Shown here: positions 32,454-44,433 of the stretch, one piece after another | How positions within the stretch are numbered: the stretch's first letter is position 1 | Layout: each line of letters begins with the position of its first letter | The notes under the pieces: model-generated | Told to the model about the DNA's origin: nothing | The model's database searches: none | Seen by the model: the letters and a program-made list of their open reading frames with translations, nothing else | Position numbers and translations under genes: made by a program | From: Bretschneidera sinensis | Lineage: Eukaryota > Streptophyta > Magnoliopsida > Brassicales > Akaniaceae | Assembly: GCA_023935145.1 (NCBI GenBank) | Contig: CM043705.1 | Location: 19,335,001 to 19,399,000, forward strand | Direction of reading: 5' to 3' | Length of the DNA stretch: 64,000 nucleotides

Positions 32454-34904
32454 TATAATACCCGTATTCGTAAAGTAAGGGCAAATAAGTAATTTAATAA
32501 ATACGATATGAAGTTTAAATAATATAGTTACGCGAAAGATGTAGTATTGAATAAAATAATTATTTTGAAAAAAAAAAAAATTGGAACGTGGACGTCATTA
32601 AAAGAAAAGAAGTAAAAAAAAAAACTTTGGACCTGAATGTCTAGAAGCAAGAAAAGAAAAGAAAATATAAAAAAAAAAAGTAAAGTTAAAAAAAAAACCA
32701 ACAAAGTCAAAAAAGAGGGCAGCAGGTGGCAAAACCTGCTGTCAGGCCAAAATGAAAGAAATGGTAAGTTGACACATTTTAGTGTCGTGGCAATGGGAGA
32801 ATTGGGGGGGACTACTGTTGGTGCTTGCAAATTGGTAAGTTGCCGAGATTTTAGTGCAGCAACCATGTATATATATACACCTCTGTGAAATCTGTTTACA
32901 GATTTCATATAGCTCCTTTCAATTTCTTGTTTTCTCAAATCTCTTGGGGACCTAAAGAAATGCTGAAAGAACAAAATTTTGAAGGGATTTTCTGCGCAAT
33001 TTCATAGAGAATCAAGAATAGCTATCAGAAAAGTAGAACGTAATATCATAGTGTTTATTTTTGAATTTCTGACATTTATGAAATTTCCTAAGTTCAAAGT
33101 GAGAATTTTCAAAGTGTGTGGTTTATATCGAATTGAAGAATAAATTAGAAAATTTATATAAATATGATGTCAGGTGTTGGTGAGCTACAACCGGGGGAAT
33201 TTCTGAGAGAGACGAGAAAGGCAAGTAGGTAATCCACAGGTAGCTTTAAGAGCTACGTGGTGAGTTGGATTTATTTTAAGTAGTCCAAATAAAAATGAAA
33301 AATTTAGGGATAATAGTAAAATAAATTATTAGCTTATGTTGTGGTGATAGATAAAGATTTGGTTGATATTTATGATACGAATTTTGGACATGTAAAAAAA
33401 TTATTAGGAGAAAAATAATATTTTTGGGGATAATAAGCTGATTTAATAATAAAACGATAAGTGAAATTCTTAATGAGTTATATTGATGTTTTGATACAAA
33501 TTTTGAGGAGATGAATTTTTGTGGGTATTGTCAAGCTTTAATAGATGGTTTGATGTGAATTTGGGATGTGAGGGATTTAGTGGAATTTTATATAATTTGA
33601 TAAAAATCAGGATGATTTGATGTGATTTGGGATGAAATTTAGTGGGTCTTGGCAAGCTTTAATGGATGATTGATGTGATTTGGGATGAGAGGAATTTAGT
33701 GAAATTTTTGTTATATAAATTTGAGAATTCAGGATAGTCAATTTAAGTGTGTTGAATTTATATGTTGTTTTATATTACTGTTGATATGCATATTTCATAT
33801 CATTGAACATCTACATATGCATTAAATGAAATGAAAATAATCAGGAAGGCGGCCGGTCTAATAAAAAATGAAAGAACCGGGAAGGCAGTCGGTCTAATGA
33901 AAATAAAAGAACTGGGAAGGCAGCCGGTCTTATAAGATTGAAAGAACTGGGAAGGTATCCTGTCTAAATGAGAATGAAAGAACCGGAAAGGCAGCCGGTG
34001 TAAGATAATAACAACCTGTCGACAGATGGAAAGACGTTCCTATCATATGCATTTATTGCATTGCATCTGTTTTATTTATTGCTTGCATTATTGAAATGCT
34101 GAGGTGTGGTGTATTATTGTGATTATAATTATAGATGATTGAGTCTCACAGAAAGAGACAGTTATGATGATAAGATTATTGAAATGCTGAGGCGTGGTGT
34201 ATTATTATGATTAAAATTATAGATGATAGAGTCTCACAGAAAGACCGTTATGATGATATGATTATTGAAATGCTGAGGTATGGTGTATTATTGTGAATAT
34301 AAATATAGATGGATGAGTCTCACAGAGATACAATTATGGTGATGAGAATAATTTAGATGGTAGACTTTATAATGTGAACCTCATTACGAGGTAATTACAA
34401 GATTGTTGGTGGTATTAAGGTGAACAAATAAATAAAAGGAAGAGATTGATAGAGAATAAATATCATGGCATATGTAATGATAGTAGAGTGCTAGTATCGA
34501 GGGTATGAGATATAAATTGATTAAATATTAAAAGACTATTTATACAAATGAGTACTTTTAGTAAATTTAATTCACTGAGCCTGTGAAGCTCACTCCTCAT
34601 TATACAATGATTTTTAGGTAGTAGGTTTGACAAATAGTTTGGTGAGTTGAAGTTCAGAACAAATCATTTTTGTAAGCTATGTGCGTGTCATCATCCTCAG
34701 ACTAATGAGAAAATAGAATAAAAAATTTATTTGTAAATATTCATGCATTTTGTGTTGTATAGAATGTTTAAAGATTGGATTAATGAGGTAAAAATTTTCT
34801 TTTGGTGTTATTTATTTTTATTGTTGCATATATGTCTCGTGCTGGGATTATCAAAATGTGATGATACCGTCTCGGGGGTGGCCAACCCGGGATGGGTCGT
34901 TACA
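32454..34904 (+). repeat. 3' LTR of Gy-3
   Basis: 2451 bp, starting TATAATACCCG (second base changed from G) and ending GGGTCGTTACA. It holds the TATA region (32868-32878), the five-unit GGGAAGGCAGCC array (33830-34004), the GTCGAC palindrome and three 80-90-bp tandem units. It is the uninterrupted counterpart of the 5' LTR. Confidence 0.93.
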
Positions 34905-36290
34905 CACTTGAACTAGCAAAATGACCTTATTGCGTAAGACCTGTTCTTTTGTATCTAAAACTTTGATTAGACCTTATACAAAAGATAAGTCTTTTTGAAG
35001 GTCTACAGATTGATATGGATTTTTATGGGATTTAGCAGGTAAATATTTTCGTAAAACAATACCATGAAAAACATTATGTAATTGTTTTAATTCTGGAGGT
35101 AACTCCAGTCCATAAGCCAATGATCCAACTCTCTCAATGATTTCATATGGTCCAATATACCTTGGACTCGAATTTCTTTTCTGCCTGAATCTCAACACTC
35201 TTTTCCATGGAGATATTTTCAAATGAACCCAATAACCGACTTAGAATTCAAGAAGTCTCTTTCTGTTACCAGTATAACTTTTTTTTTTCCTATTCTGTGA
35301 TGCTCTAAGGTTTTCTCTGATCAATTTGATCCTTTCAGTTGTTAAGTCTATTATTTTTAGACTAAAGATCTTTCTTACTCCCTCCTCTTCGCAACATATA
35401 AGAGTTTTACATCTCTTACCATACAAAGCCTCAAATGATGTTATTCCAATACTAGTTTGAAACTAATTATTATAAACAAACTCTATTAAAGGTAAGTAAG
35501 CATCCTAGCTTTCCCAAGAAACTCATTACACTTACCCTTAACATGTCCTCTAGTATTCGAATAATTCTCTTAGTCTGTCCATCTGTTTGAGGATGAAAAA
35601 AAAAATATTAAATTGTAACTAAGTACCCATAGATTGCTAAAAGCTTCTTCAAAATTGAGATTTAAATCTAGCATATCGATTTGACACTATGCTCAATGGT
35701 ACTCCATGAAGTTTTACAATTTCTACTACATATGGTTCAATCAACTTTTCTGGACTCCAAGTAGTTCTAATAGAAAAAAAATGAAAAGACTTAGACAATC
35801 TATCTACAATTACCCACACAGTATCATGGTGTCTCTGAGTATGAGAAAATTAAGTAACAGTATCCATACTCACATTCTCTCATGGCCGTTCAGGCACATG
35901 AAGAGGTTGTACTAAACCTACAAGATGTTTATTTTTTGATTTCACTTGTTGACAAACTAAACATCTAGAAATATAATATGCTACATCTTTCTTAATCCTG
36001 ACCACCAATATTTTTGTTTTATTCCCCTGTACATTTTATTATTTCTAGAGTGCATTGAGTCAAATGTATCATGTGCCTCTGTCAATATCTCTTTTCTCAA
36101 CTCAGCATCATTGGGAACATAAATCCTATGTCCCAATACCACCATATCATCATCTTTGATTTAGAATTCTGATTGTTTCCACTTTGTACTTCTTGCTTAA
36201 TCTTTTCTATCTCCTCATCTTTACCTTGAATTTCTAGAAGGTGTTCTACAATGGATGATTGTACTATCATGTTTGCTACTAATCCTCCTC
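34905..36290 (-). pseudogene. Gy-2 integrase, broken
   Basis: The zinc-binding region (AHDTFDSMHSRNNKMYRGIK, about 36000-36100) has lost one His-type residue of the usual HSGHNKMY. The core (35560-35960) is riddled with stops. The C-terminal region is clearer: ERIKLIRENLRASQNRKKKS (about 35260-35340), then 34974-35222 with KISPWKRVLRFRQKRNSSPR, YIGPYEIIERVGSLAYGLEL and HNVFHGIVLRKYLP, the GPF/Y-type module that precedes the chromodomain. The frame ends just before the Gy-3 insertion. Confidence 0.82.
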
Positions 36291-36291
36291 T

Positions 36292-36930
36292 CTAACTTAT
36301 ATTCAATTTTATCCTCATACTTCTGAATTCTACCATCAAATTAATATTATGGGTCTCTATAGCAGCTAATCTCCCTGTGGATTTTCTACTTAAAGCATTA
36401 GCTACTACATTTATTTTTCTTGGATGGTAATGAATTGTATAGTCATAATCACTAATCAATTCCATCCATCGCCTTTGTCTCAGATTCAATTCTTTCTAGG
36501 TAGGTAAATATGTGAGATTCTTATGGTCAGTGTATGTTTCACAAGTGGCTCCATACAAATAATGTCTCCAAATCTTCAATGCAAATACTATGACAACCAA
36601 CTGTAGGTCATAGGTAGGATATTTTCTCTCATGATTCTTTAATTGCCTAGATTCATAAGCTACTACCTTCCCATGATGCATCAATACACATCCTAACCCT
36701 TGATGTGAAGCATTACTATGCACTACAAATCCTTCATCTCCACGAGGAAGTACTAATACTAGAGCAGTAGTTAATTTTTCTTTTAACAATTGAAAAATCT
36801 TTTCACACTCCTCAAACCATTAAAATTTCACTTCTTTCGTAGTCATTTTGGTTAAAGGTGTTGCAACTATTGAAAAGTTCTAGATAAACCTCCTATAGTA
36901 TCCGGCTAACCCCAAGAAACTCCAAATTTC
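36292..36930 (-). pseudogene. Gy-2 RNase H
   Basis: 36496-36789 encodes [20 protein letters not shown] (the usual first Asp of SDAS is Asn here), [20 protein letters not shown] (the usual Glu is changed) and [14 protein letters not shown] with its Asp. 36292-36489 gives the linker NLRQRRWMELISDYDYTIHY and VVANALSRKS. Loss of two acidic residues argues against activity. Confidence 0.82.
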
Positions 36931-37952
36931 TGTTACATTAGTTGGTTTCTCCCAGTTCAATATTGCCTCAACCTTTTGAGGATCAACTGCTATTCCTCTT
37001 CTAGAATATATGCCCCAAAAAGTACTATATGCCCCAAAAAAGTTACCTCATTCAACCAGAATTCACACTTAGCAAATTTTGCATATAATTTCTCTTTTCT
37101 CAGAATTTCTAACACAATTTTTAAGTGTTTTACATGTTCTTCTTCACTTCTAGAATATACTAGGATATCATCAATAAATACTACCATAAATTTATCTAAA
37201 AAGGGTTTAAACACTATTTTTATTAAATCCATAAATACAACTGAAGCATTAGTTAAACCAAATGGCATACTAAAAATTCATGGTTACCATAACGTATCCT
37301 AAAGGAGACTTAGGCACATCTCTTTCTTTAATTCTTAATTGATTATACCCTTATCTCAAATCTATCTTAGAAAACACCCTAACTCCTTGTAATTGTTCAA
37401 ACAGATCATCTATTCTGGGTAAAGAGTATTTATTTTTAATTGTTATCTTATTTAATTGTCTATAATCTATACACAATCTCATTGTACCATCTTTATTCTT
37501 AACAAATAATATTGGGACATCCCATGGTGACACACTAGGTTGAATGAATTGTTTATCTAATAACTCTTGAAGTTGTACTTCAGCTCCTTCAACTCAGCTG
37601 GTGTCATCCTATAAAGTGATATAAAAATAGGTGTAGAACCTGAAATTAAATCAATAAAAAAAAACTCAATTTCCCTACTAGGTGGTAAATCAAACAACTC
37701 TTTAGGAAATACTTCTGGATAATCTCTCACCACTGATATTTCTTCCAGCTTCCTACCTTCCTTACTAGAATCCACCACATAAGCTAAGTACCCCTCATAA
37801 CCTTTCCCCAACCACTTACTAGCTGTCAAGGTAGAAATAAGATAATTTGAAAGTATTTTATGTTCTCCTTGAAAGCTAAATTCTTCCTCCCCAGGTATTC
37901 TTAAAATCATATTCTTTCTGAAACAATCAACCCATGCATGATACACTAACAA
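36931..37952 (-). pseudogene. Gy-2 reverse transcriptase with N-terminal linker
   Basis: 37557-37952 is the protease-RT linker (VVRDYPEVFPKELFDLPPSR). RT follows as [20 protein letters not shown] (37351-37533), VFSKIDLR, then after a frameshift [20 protein letters not shown] and the catalytic [17 protein letters not shown] (36990-37268), with both Asp kept. A single frame break near 37280 and scattered stops separate the parts. This is the best kept domain of Gy-2. Confidence 0.87.
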
Positions 37953-38300
37953 TCAATCCTTTCCCAGTATCAAATCAAATTCTATCATATTTAGAGGTAA
38001 TAAATCTACCTCAAACTCTCTTTCTCCCATATGAATAACACATCCTTGATAAATCTTTCTAATTACAACTTTATCTCTAGTAGGTACCTCAACGGTTATA
38101 TTATGAAATAAAAGACTAATAAGTGCATCTATAGACTTTATAAAAGAATTGGATGCAAAAGAATGAGTTGAGCTTGGATCAATTACTATTCTAGCGTGTC
38201 TATCAAGGATTGATATTGTACCCATCACGACATCAGGTGTATCATGGGTATCCTGCTGGGTAAGTACATGCACTATATTTTCTCTGGGTTGTGTCTGACT
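37953..38300 (-). pseudogene. Gy-2 aspartic protease
   Basis: The active-site motif IVIDPSSTHSFASNSFIKSI is followed by VEVPTRDKVVIRKIYQGCVI and FEVDLLPLNMIEFDLILGKD. As in Gy-1, the canonical D-S-G is altered (D-P-S). The frame is continuous with the upstream knuckle region from 38444. Confidence 0.8.
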
Positions 38301-39750
38301 ACCATATCCTCTCTTAGCTAATATCCCTCTACTTTGAGCTCCACTTCGAACACTACCTGACCCACCACCTCTACTTGACTGACCTCTCCCAACTCCCCTA
38401 GTAGTAACTACATCAAATGGTTTAACCTTCAATGGACAATCCACGCATCTATGTCCACCCTATCCACAAATGAAACAAAACAAAGTATGACAATCCTAAG
38501 ACAAATGTCCTATTTGATTACACCTGAAACATACTCTGCTCTCCCTGTCATATATAACATTGTCACCTATTCTTTGTGGCACACTTCCACCTCTACTAAA
38601 CCTTCTTACTCCCATAGATTGTTTCCCAAACCTAAGGTTTCCTCCATCAGAACTTTGAGCAACAAAGGCCACTGATCCACACTTTCTCTACTGATTCTGA
38701 ATAAATGGTCAATTTGAAGAAAAAAAACGACTCCTCTAAGGTGGGTGACCTCCCTGCATCCCTAGACTACCTCATCTAGTCCCTTCAAATCTACTCCCCG
38801 TTAACCACCTCAACGTCCTCTAGACTCAAATATATCATTCTCTATCTAAAACAACATATCTACCAACGCAGTATAATTTTTATGCATCAAATAAGAAAGT
38901 CTAAAATGTATCTCAAAGTGCAAACCATAAAAAAACCTCTTACACTTTTTTTTCTCGGTATTTATCAACTCAGGCACAGATCTAGATAAGTCCATAAATC
39001 TCCCATCATATTGCGACACATTCATCATATTTTGCCTCAATTGAATAAAATCCATCTTCTGTTGAAATTTAGACGTATCAAGAAAGTATTTAGCAAAGAA
39101 TACTTCTTTAAACGTACTCCAGGTTAAGGGTTGGTCTATATCCATACTCAACCTAGGGAAGATATCATCCCACCAATTAGAAGCCTCACCCATTAATTGG
39201 AATGATACAAAAGTAACCTTCTGCCTATCAGTCACTAGTAACACTCCAAATAAACGTCTTACCCATAATCTACTTTAGATGGGTTTTCAAACTCTTTAAA
39301 GGATGGGAGTTTCAGATTATTAAATCTAACAAAACAGTCTCTTTGCATCTCATTAACAAAACCACCATATCCCTTATGAACCTTATGCCTCACAAGAATC
39401 CTCACATGATCTACTACTATATCAAGATCTGGTCTAACCTACTCATTCACTCTACGTTGTAGATTATCAGCTCCACCCTCTACTTAGTTCAATCTATTAA
39501 GAGTCTGAGTAAGAGCTTCTCTTAACTAATCCCTTTCAGCTTTAGAATTCTTCACTACACCATTACTACCAGGTGCACTATTAACAAGTTCCATATCAAG
39601 AACCACAGATTCAACATCAACTTTTACCTTGTCTCTTCTAAACAAAGAGGGCTTATCACACCTTCTCTGTCCCACAACTCTAGCTCTAGGTCTACCGCGT
39701 CCACGCGACATCCTAAGACCTACATCAAAACAATTTATTTTAGATTTCAC
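38301..39750 (-). pseudogene. Gy-2 gag, broken
   Basis: The N-terminus is at about 39711 (MSRGRGRPRARVVGQRRCDK), the capsid core at 38846-39244 (LMGEASNWWDDIFPRLSMDI, FFYGLHFEIHFRLSYL) and two CCHC knuckles at 38450-38545 (CFRCNQIGHLS with a stop, then CFICG with a stop, GGHRCVDC). Stops inside both knuckles and a frameshift near 39250 disable it. Confidence 0.83.
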
Positions 39751-39800
39751 TTTACTAATTTGTTTTATACAATCTATAGAATCTTAAACCAATATTCAAA

Positions 39801-40311
39801 TCCAAGTTTTTCATGGTGACATTCAATATCACAATGAACTTTATCTTTATTTCAATTCTCAAATAGAGACGATCTAAATACCTTTTCCATCACTTTTATC
39901 AAATAAATGATGAAAACATTAATCTTCTTATTTTTTTATCTTATTTTTCTATTTTCCTCTCCCTCTTCCTACCTCCCAGTTTTCTTCTCAACCAATCAGA
40001 GCGTAAGAGACAGGAAATTCTTGCATAGGCTGGACTTTATAAAGGCTTAGTAGTATGCCACATCAGTTTTTATGTCTTATATTTAGGAGAAATTTTTGTA
40101 TTGCACGGTGCTAGGACAATTTTTTGAATCAAGGCACACAAAATGACACATGTCTCAAAAACAATTAAATAAAGTGTACATGGTACGAAAACTACTAATA
40201 CAGTTTCCTATAACTACTAGTGAAGCTTTCTCTGGTCCAAAATCAAATTTTTGGCACTGCGCTAGACAAAAAAAATTTCTATACTTAGGGTGTACGTTTA
40301 GCGGAGGGCAC
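39801..40311. other. Orphan segment between Gy-2 and the Athila element
   Basis: About 510 bp where a Gy-2 5' LTR would be expected. It shows no LTR ends and no similarity I can see to the Gy-2 3' LTR. No coding pattern. It may be host DNA or another decayed repeat. Confidence 0.5.
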
Positions 40312-41669
40312 TGTTATAAATAGTTTTTGAAACTAGAATTAAAATAATGAGAAAATAAGTTAAGGTTTCGATATTCACCACTAATCATCTTCTTTAAAGC
40401 AAACAACTTGCACAATGCTACAAACTAGATTTAGATACTTAATGTTTACCAACCTAATGGCATAATATCTACTCCTTAAGCTATTGATTTCCATAAGCAA
40501 CAAGTTAGGCATAGGTGTGTACTCAAACTCTTTTCATTCTCAAAGTATTTAGCATGGTATCTACTAAGTTGCACTTCAAGAAAGCATAAAACAATGGAAA
40601 TAAACAAACACACGAAACCTTGAAAATGGTATCTATTCTGGTTTTTCATATTGATTAATCCCAAGAACCCATAATTGGTTCCTTCTTCACTTAGTGTAGG
40701 CACAAGACTCGGTCATCTAAATTTACCTAGATGACAATCTCCATACAACACATGTATATGATGATCAAGCATAACACATAAACCATATGAAGAATGAAAT
40801 AAAACTAGGAATTAATCAATTAAGTATCACAAAAAAAAAAACAATTGTAACAAAACAAATCGAAATCCTTAAGAAAACATGACAAAGGCTTCAATCGAGC
40901 CCTAACTAAAATATTTAGTTACATATAATTCTAATGAAAAATATCCTCATCATAAAAGAGTAGATAAAAGAAAGAAAAGAAAACTCCTCTATGATGATAA
41001 TCCTATGAGAACAAGAGCTCCCATGAATGAAGACGGACATTGTAGAAGAAAATATAGTAAAAAAAAACTCTCTTTTTGGTCTCTTAAACATGTATTTATA
41101 GAACCCTAAACAAAACCCTAGCAATGGAATGTGTGCTTATTTTTGTTTTTTTTTTATTTTTCCCTAGACTTATTTAGGCACTCAACTTCCTTTTCCAACC
41201 GTGCAAATCCCAAAAAAATAGGAATTTAATAGCTCATTCACGTCTACCACATTGTAATATTGCACAGCCTGACCTTTGTCTACTAAAACTACCATAACTT
41301 TCTCTAGAAAAATTATATTTACGAGATGTAAAATTCTCCAGAAAATAGACATCCGGATCTTTCTAAACATATATGGCTCATCTCTTGGTTCTTCTTGAAT
41401 AAATACAGTTTAATCCGTAAAACTGATTGATCTGTACGGGCAATTATAGCAATTTAGTGAAGCTCCTTTTTACCCTTTGCTAGTGACAACATGACTTAGT
41501 AAAATGCTCAATTTTATCTTTAATAGTCTAGAAATGATGGGTTTTGTTGCACTCATCTTGGGAAACCTAAAAGCATGTAAAACACTAGAAAAGTTTAAAT
41601 TGTAACGAGGCTAAAAGATTAACGTATGCAAATTAAGGGGCTTGAATGTGTAACATTCAGTGCTTATCA
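40312..41669 (-). repeat. 3' LTR of Athila element, internally shortened
   Basis: On the minus strand it begins TGATAAGCACTGAATG at 41669 and ends near 40312. It is 1358 bp against 1574 bp for the 5' LTR. About 230 bp just before the LTR end (the zone with the CTTGCGAGT block) are missing. TATA box TATAAATA (minus) at 41093-41100. Confidence 0.85.
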
Positions 41670-43150
41670 CACCCCTAAACTTCCATATTGCTAGTACCTT
41701 AGCAATACGAAATTGAAAATAAAATAACTACCTATTTTTGTCTTTCGTGAGATTTACGATTACATTTAGTGTATGCGATAAGCCTTTTAAATCCCTAGAG
41801 GACGAGTGAAGTCTTGTGAGGATTTAACAGAAATGCTACCCACAAACATTTATGTCACAATCATGTTATCAAGAAGAATACAAAATCACATCAACAATGT
41901 TTTTCATTCATTAACAAGCTTAAATTGACAAACTCCATTTTCAAGACTTCTAAAAGAATTAAAAATCTAATCACTCATAGCTGGCTAGCAGAGACTTTAC
42001 AAGATCAACTAGTGTAAAGTGAATTATTACATAATCCTGGAGTTTCAACTCAATCCTAATATGCATATATCATTATCTCAAAATTAAGTGGAATCTCCAT
42101 CAAATAAATGACCAAGGAAATATCACATCAGATATGATGACTTCTTTTCTCTCTTTTTTTTAATTAATTAATTAATTTTATTTAAATGCAGACTGTGCAA
42201 TGCTTAGCTCCCTTAAGCTTTCTAATTGACCCATGTATCGAGTGTTAGGCTAGTGACTCCCAAACCATATGGCTTTAGGGCACTAGGTGTAAAGTACCCT
42301 TAAGACTTACTAACTTGAGCCAAAAAGGCTATAAAGCTAAACTAGCCATGGCATTAACCAATCTAGACCATTCATCTTTTGACGCGAACACTTATTGCTT
42401 GGTGGCAAGAGGCCCGGTTACTCAGTAAACAACTTAGAAAAGTCATTATTCATCATTGTTCATCATGCCATTATTCATTGCTAATAAATCATACCAAGGT
42501 CATTCATCTAATAAAGCATCTGACTGAGCTCAAGGTTTTGAAAACTGGCATAATTAGTTCTTCATTTCATACCCAACAGATCATGTGCTAATGTGTTCAT
42601 GGTGAAATCAAGATGAAACAAGTGAAGTGTCTTAAGCCAAAAGTAAGTAACCAGACTCAGATTTTCTATTGAATTGATCATGTGTTCAAAAATTTAAGCT
42701 CGCCAATGAAATCAAATCACAGTTTCAATTTAACCAAATTCTTACAGATAACACTATTTGGGCAATCAAACAGGTGCACAATGCTCACATAAGGACATAT
42801 AATTGTTTTCTTACACCACCAAACTTAAATCACATATTATCCCCAATGTGTAGTAAGAGATACAATATTGGGAGGAGTAAGAAAAGTGGTGAAGGGTAAA
42901 GCTCCCCAAAAAACACCTGTCCTGAAAAATCAAAGCTCAAAAATAAAAATAAAAAACTAGCAAAAATGTGCACAAGATGACGAGAAAAAGAAGCAAATAT
43001 GGAACACAAAAAGTGATTTTTTTTAATTAAGAAGGATGGAGTCTGAAACAAAAACAATCAAGAACACACAAATTGGGCTACCTCCCAAGTAGTTCTAAGT
43101 TTATAGTCTTTAGCCAGACCGAGTAACTCTTATGCCATGTACTGGATGGA
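41670..43150 (-). other. Athila PPT and interval between integrase and 3' LTR
   Basis: The purine-rich AGTTTAGGGGTG (minus) at 41670-41681 directly precedes the 3' LTR and fits the polypurine tract. The remaining 1.47 kb sits where Athila elements can carry an env-like frame, but I see only short frames, no signal peptide and no membrane-anchor pattern worth calling. Confidence 0.65.
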
Positions 43151-44330
43151 TTAGAGAATCACATCCTTATCTCTAGGCTCAAAGTTCATCTCAATGTAAG
43201 GCTTCACTCTGTGTCCATTCACCTTGAATGTTTGATTTTTCTGTGTGCTATGAACCTCCAAAGCTCTATGAAGGAAAATGTTGGTGACAACATAAGGACC
43301 ATACCACCTAGACTTGAGATTACCAGGGAAGAGTCTTAATTTCGAATTATAGATCAACACCTTATGTCCCACTTGAAACTTCTTCCTAACAAGTTGCTTA
43401 TCATGATATGCCTTGGCTCTTTCCTTGTATAGCTTGGCATTCTCATATGCATCATGCCTCAACTCCTCAAGTTCATTCAGCTGTAGCTTTCTCTTGTTAC
43501 CTACTTATTTTATATCAAAATTGAATTTCTTGATGGCCAAGTAAGCTCTATGCTCCAACTCCACTGGTAGGTGACGCATCTTCCCAAAAACCAACTGATA
43601 TGGGGATATGCCAATAGGGGTTTTGTATGCAGTCCTATAGGCCCACAATGCATCATTCAAGCACAGATACTAATCTTTCCTGCTAGTATTCACTGTCTTT
43701 TCTAGGATTCTTTTGATCTCTCTATTGCTTATCTCCATTTGACCATTGGTTTGAGGATGATATGGGGTGCCAACCTTATGTGTGATCCCATAATTTTTTT
43801 TATCAAATAAGCAAAAGGCTAGTTGTTGAAGTGGCTACCCCCATCACTGATTATCGCCCTTGGTGTCCCAAACCTAGTAAAGATGTTATTCTGCAAGAAC
43901 TTCACAACAACTTTGTGATCATTAGTTTTTGAGGGGACAACCTCGACCCATTTTGACACATAATCCACACCCACAAGAATATATAAATAACTAAATGAGT
44001 TAGGAAATAGACCCATGAAGTCAATACCCCACACATCAAAGAGCTCTACCACTTGAATGTTTTGTAATGGCATATAATTTCTAGAGGAGATGTTATCTGT
44101 CCTTTGGCGTCTATAACAAGAACTAAAAAAACAAAAAGAATATTTAAACACATTAAGACAATAGAAACCAGATTATAATACCTGAAGTGTTGTTCTCTTG
44201 GCTCCAAAGTGCCCTTCACATACAAGCTAATGACAATGCTTTAAAATGCTCATGTGCTCCTCCTCTGGAACACACCGTCGGATGATCTAATCAGGACAAA
44301 ATTTGAATAGGTATGGCTCGTCCTAATGGT
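43151..44330 (-). pseudogene. Athila integrase
   Basis: A damaged zinc region at 44170-44330 (CEGHFGAKRTT) leads to the core: [20 protein letters not shown] (first Asp), [31 protein letters not shown] (second Asp, near 43830). After stops and frame changes come [13 protein letters not shown] with the catalytic Glu (about 43730) and the C-terminal part 43151-43462 (FQVGHKVLIYNSKLRLFPGN, LKSRWYGPYVVTNI, FKVNGHRVKPY). All three catalytic acids are present, but at least three stops interrupt the frame. Confidence 0.87.
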
Positions 44331-44433
44331 ATTGCTTAGATATAGACATCAACCACTTCCTTTCCCGACTAGACATACTTGGAGGAAAAACCTTAGTAGT
44401 TATGTAATTAACAATATCTACATACCAAGGAAG

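Larger units (their letters stand above)
24523..34904 (+). mobile_element. Gy-3: Del/Tekay-like Ty3/gypsy element with both LTRs, nested in Gy-2
   Basis: Plus strand: 5' LTR 24523-28385 (with a nested insertion), PBS, a decayed 4-kb interior, PPT and 3' LTR 32454-34904. Flanks are TACTT (24518-24522) and CACTT (34905-34909), a 5-bp duplication with one transition. Gag, protease, RT and RNase H are only fragments full of stops, and the integrase core is missing. The element is non-functional. LTR sequence places it in the same family group as Gy-1. Confidence 0.93.
22139..39800 (-). mobile_element. Gy-2: Del/Tekay-like Ty3/gypsy element, split by Gy-3, lacking its 5' LTR
   Basis: Minus strand: gag (about 38301-39750), protease, RT, RNase H and integrase down to 34905, then the 10.4-kb Gy-3 insertion (24523-34904), then the last coding stretch (24436-24522), PPT-like GTGGTGGTTAGAATT and the 3' LTR (22139-24385). 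The halves join in one protein motif (VEE-ITWEHEAVMK). At the gag end, similarity to the Gy-1 leader fades at about 39800. No LTR follows, and the primer site is unrecognisable. So the 5' LTR has been lost or replaced. Confidence 0.88.

Noticed and set aside
32528..32974. 148-codon minus-strand ORF (and its twin near 24751-25044)
   Set aside because: It lies wholly in the Gy-3 LTR on the antisense strand and encodes low-complexity Phe-rich sequence.
41682..43150. env-like gene of the Athila element
   Set aside because: Only short frames with no signal peptide or anchor pattern are present, so position alone does not justify a call.
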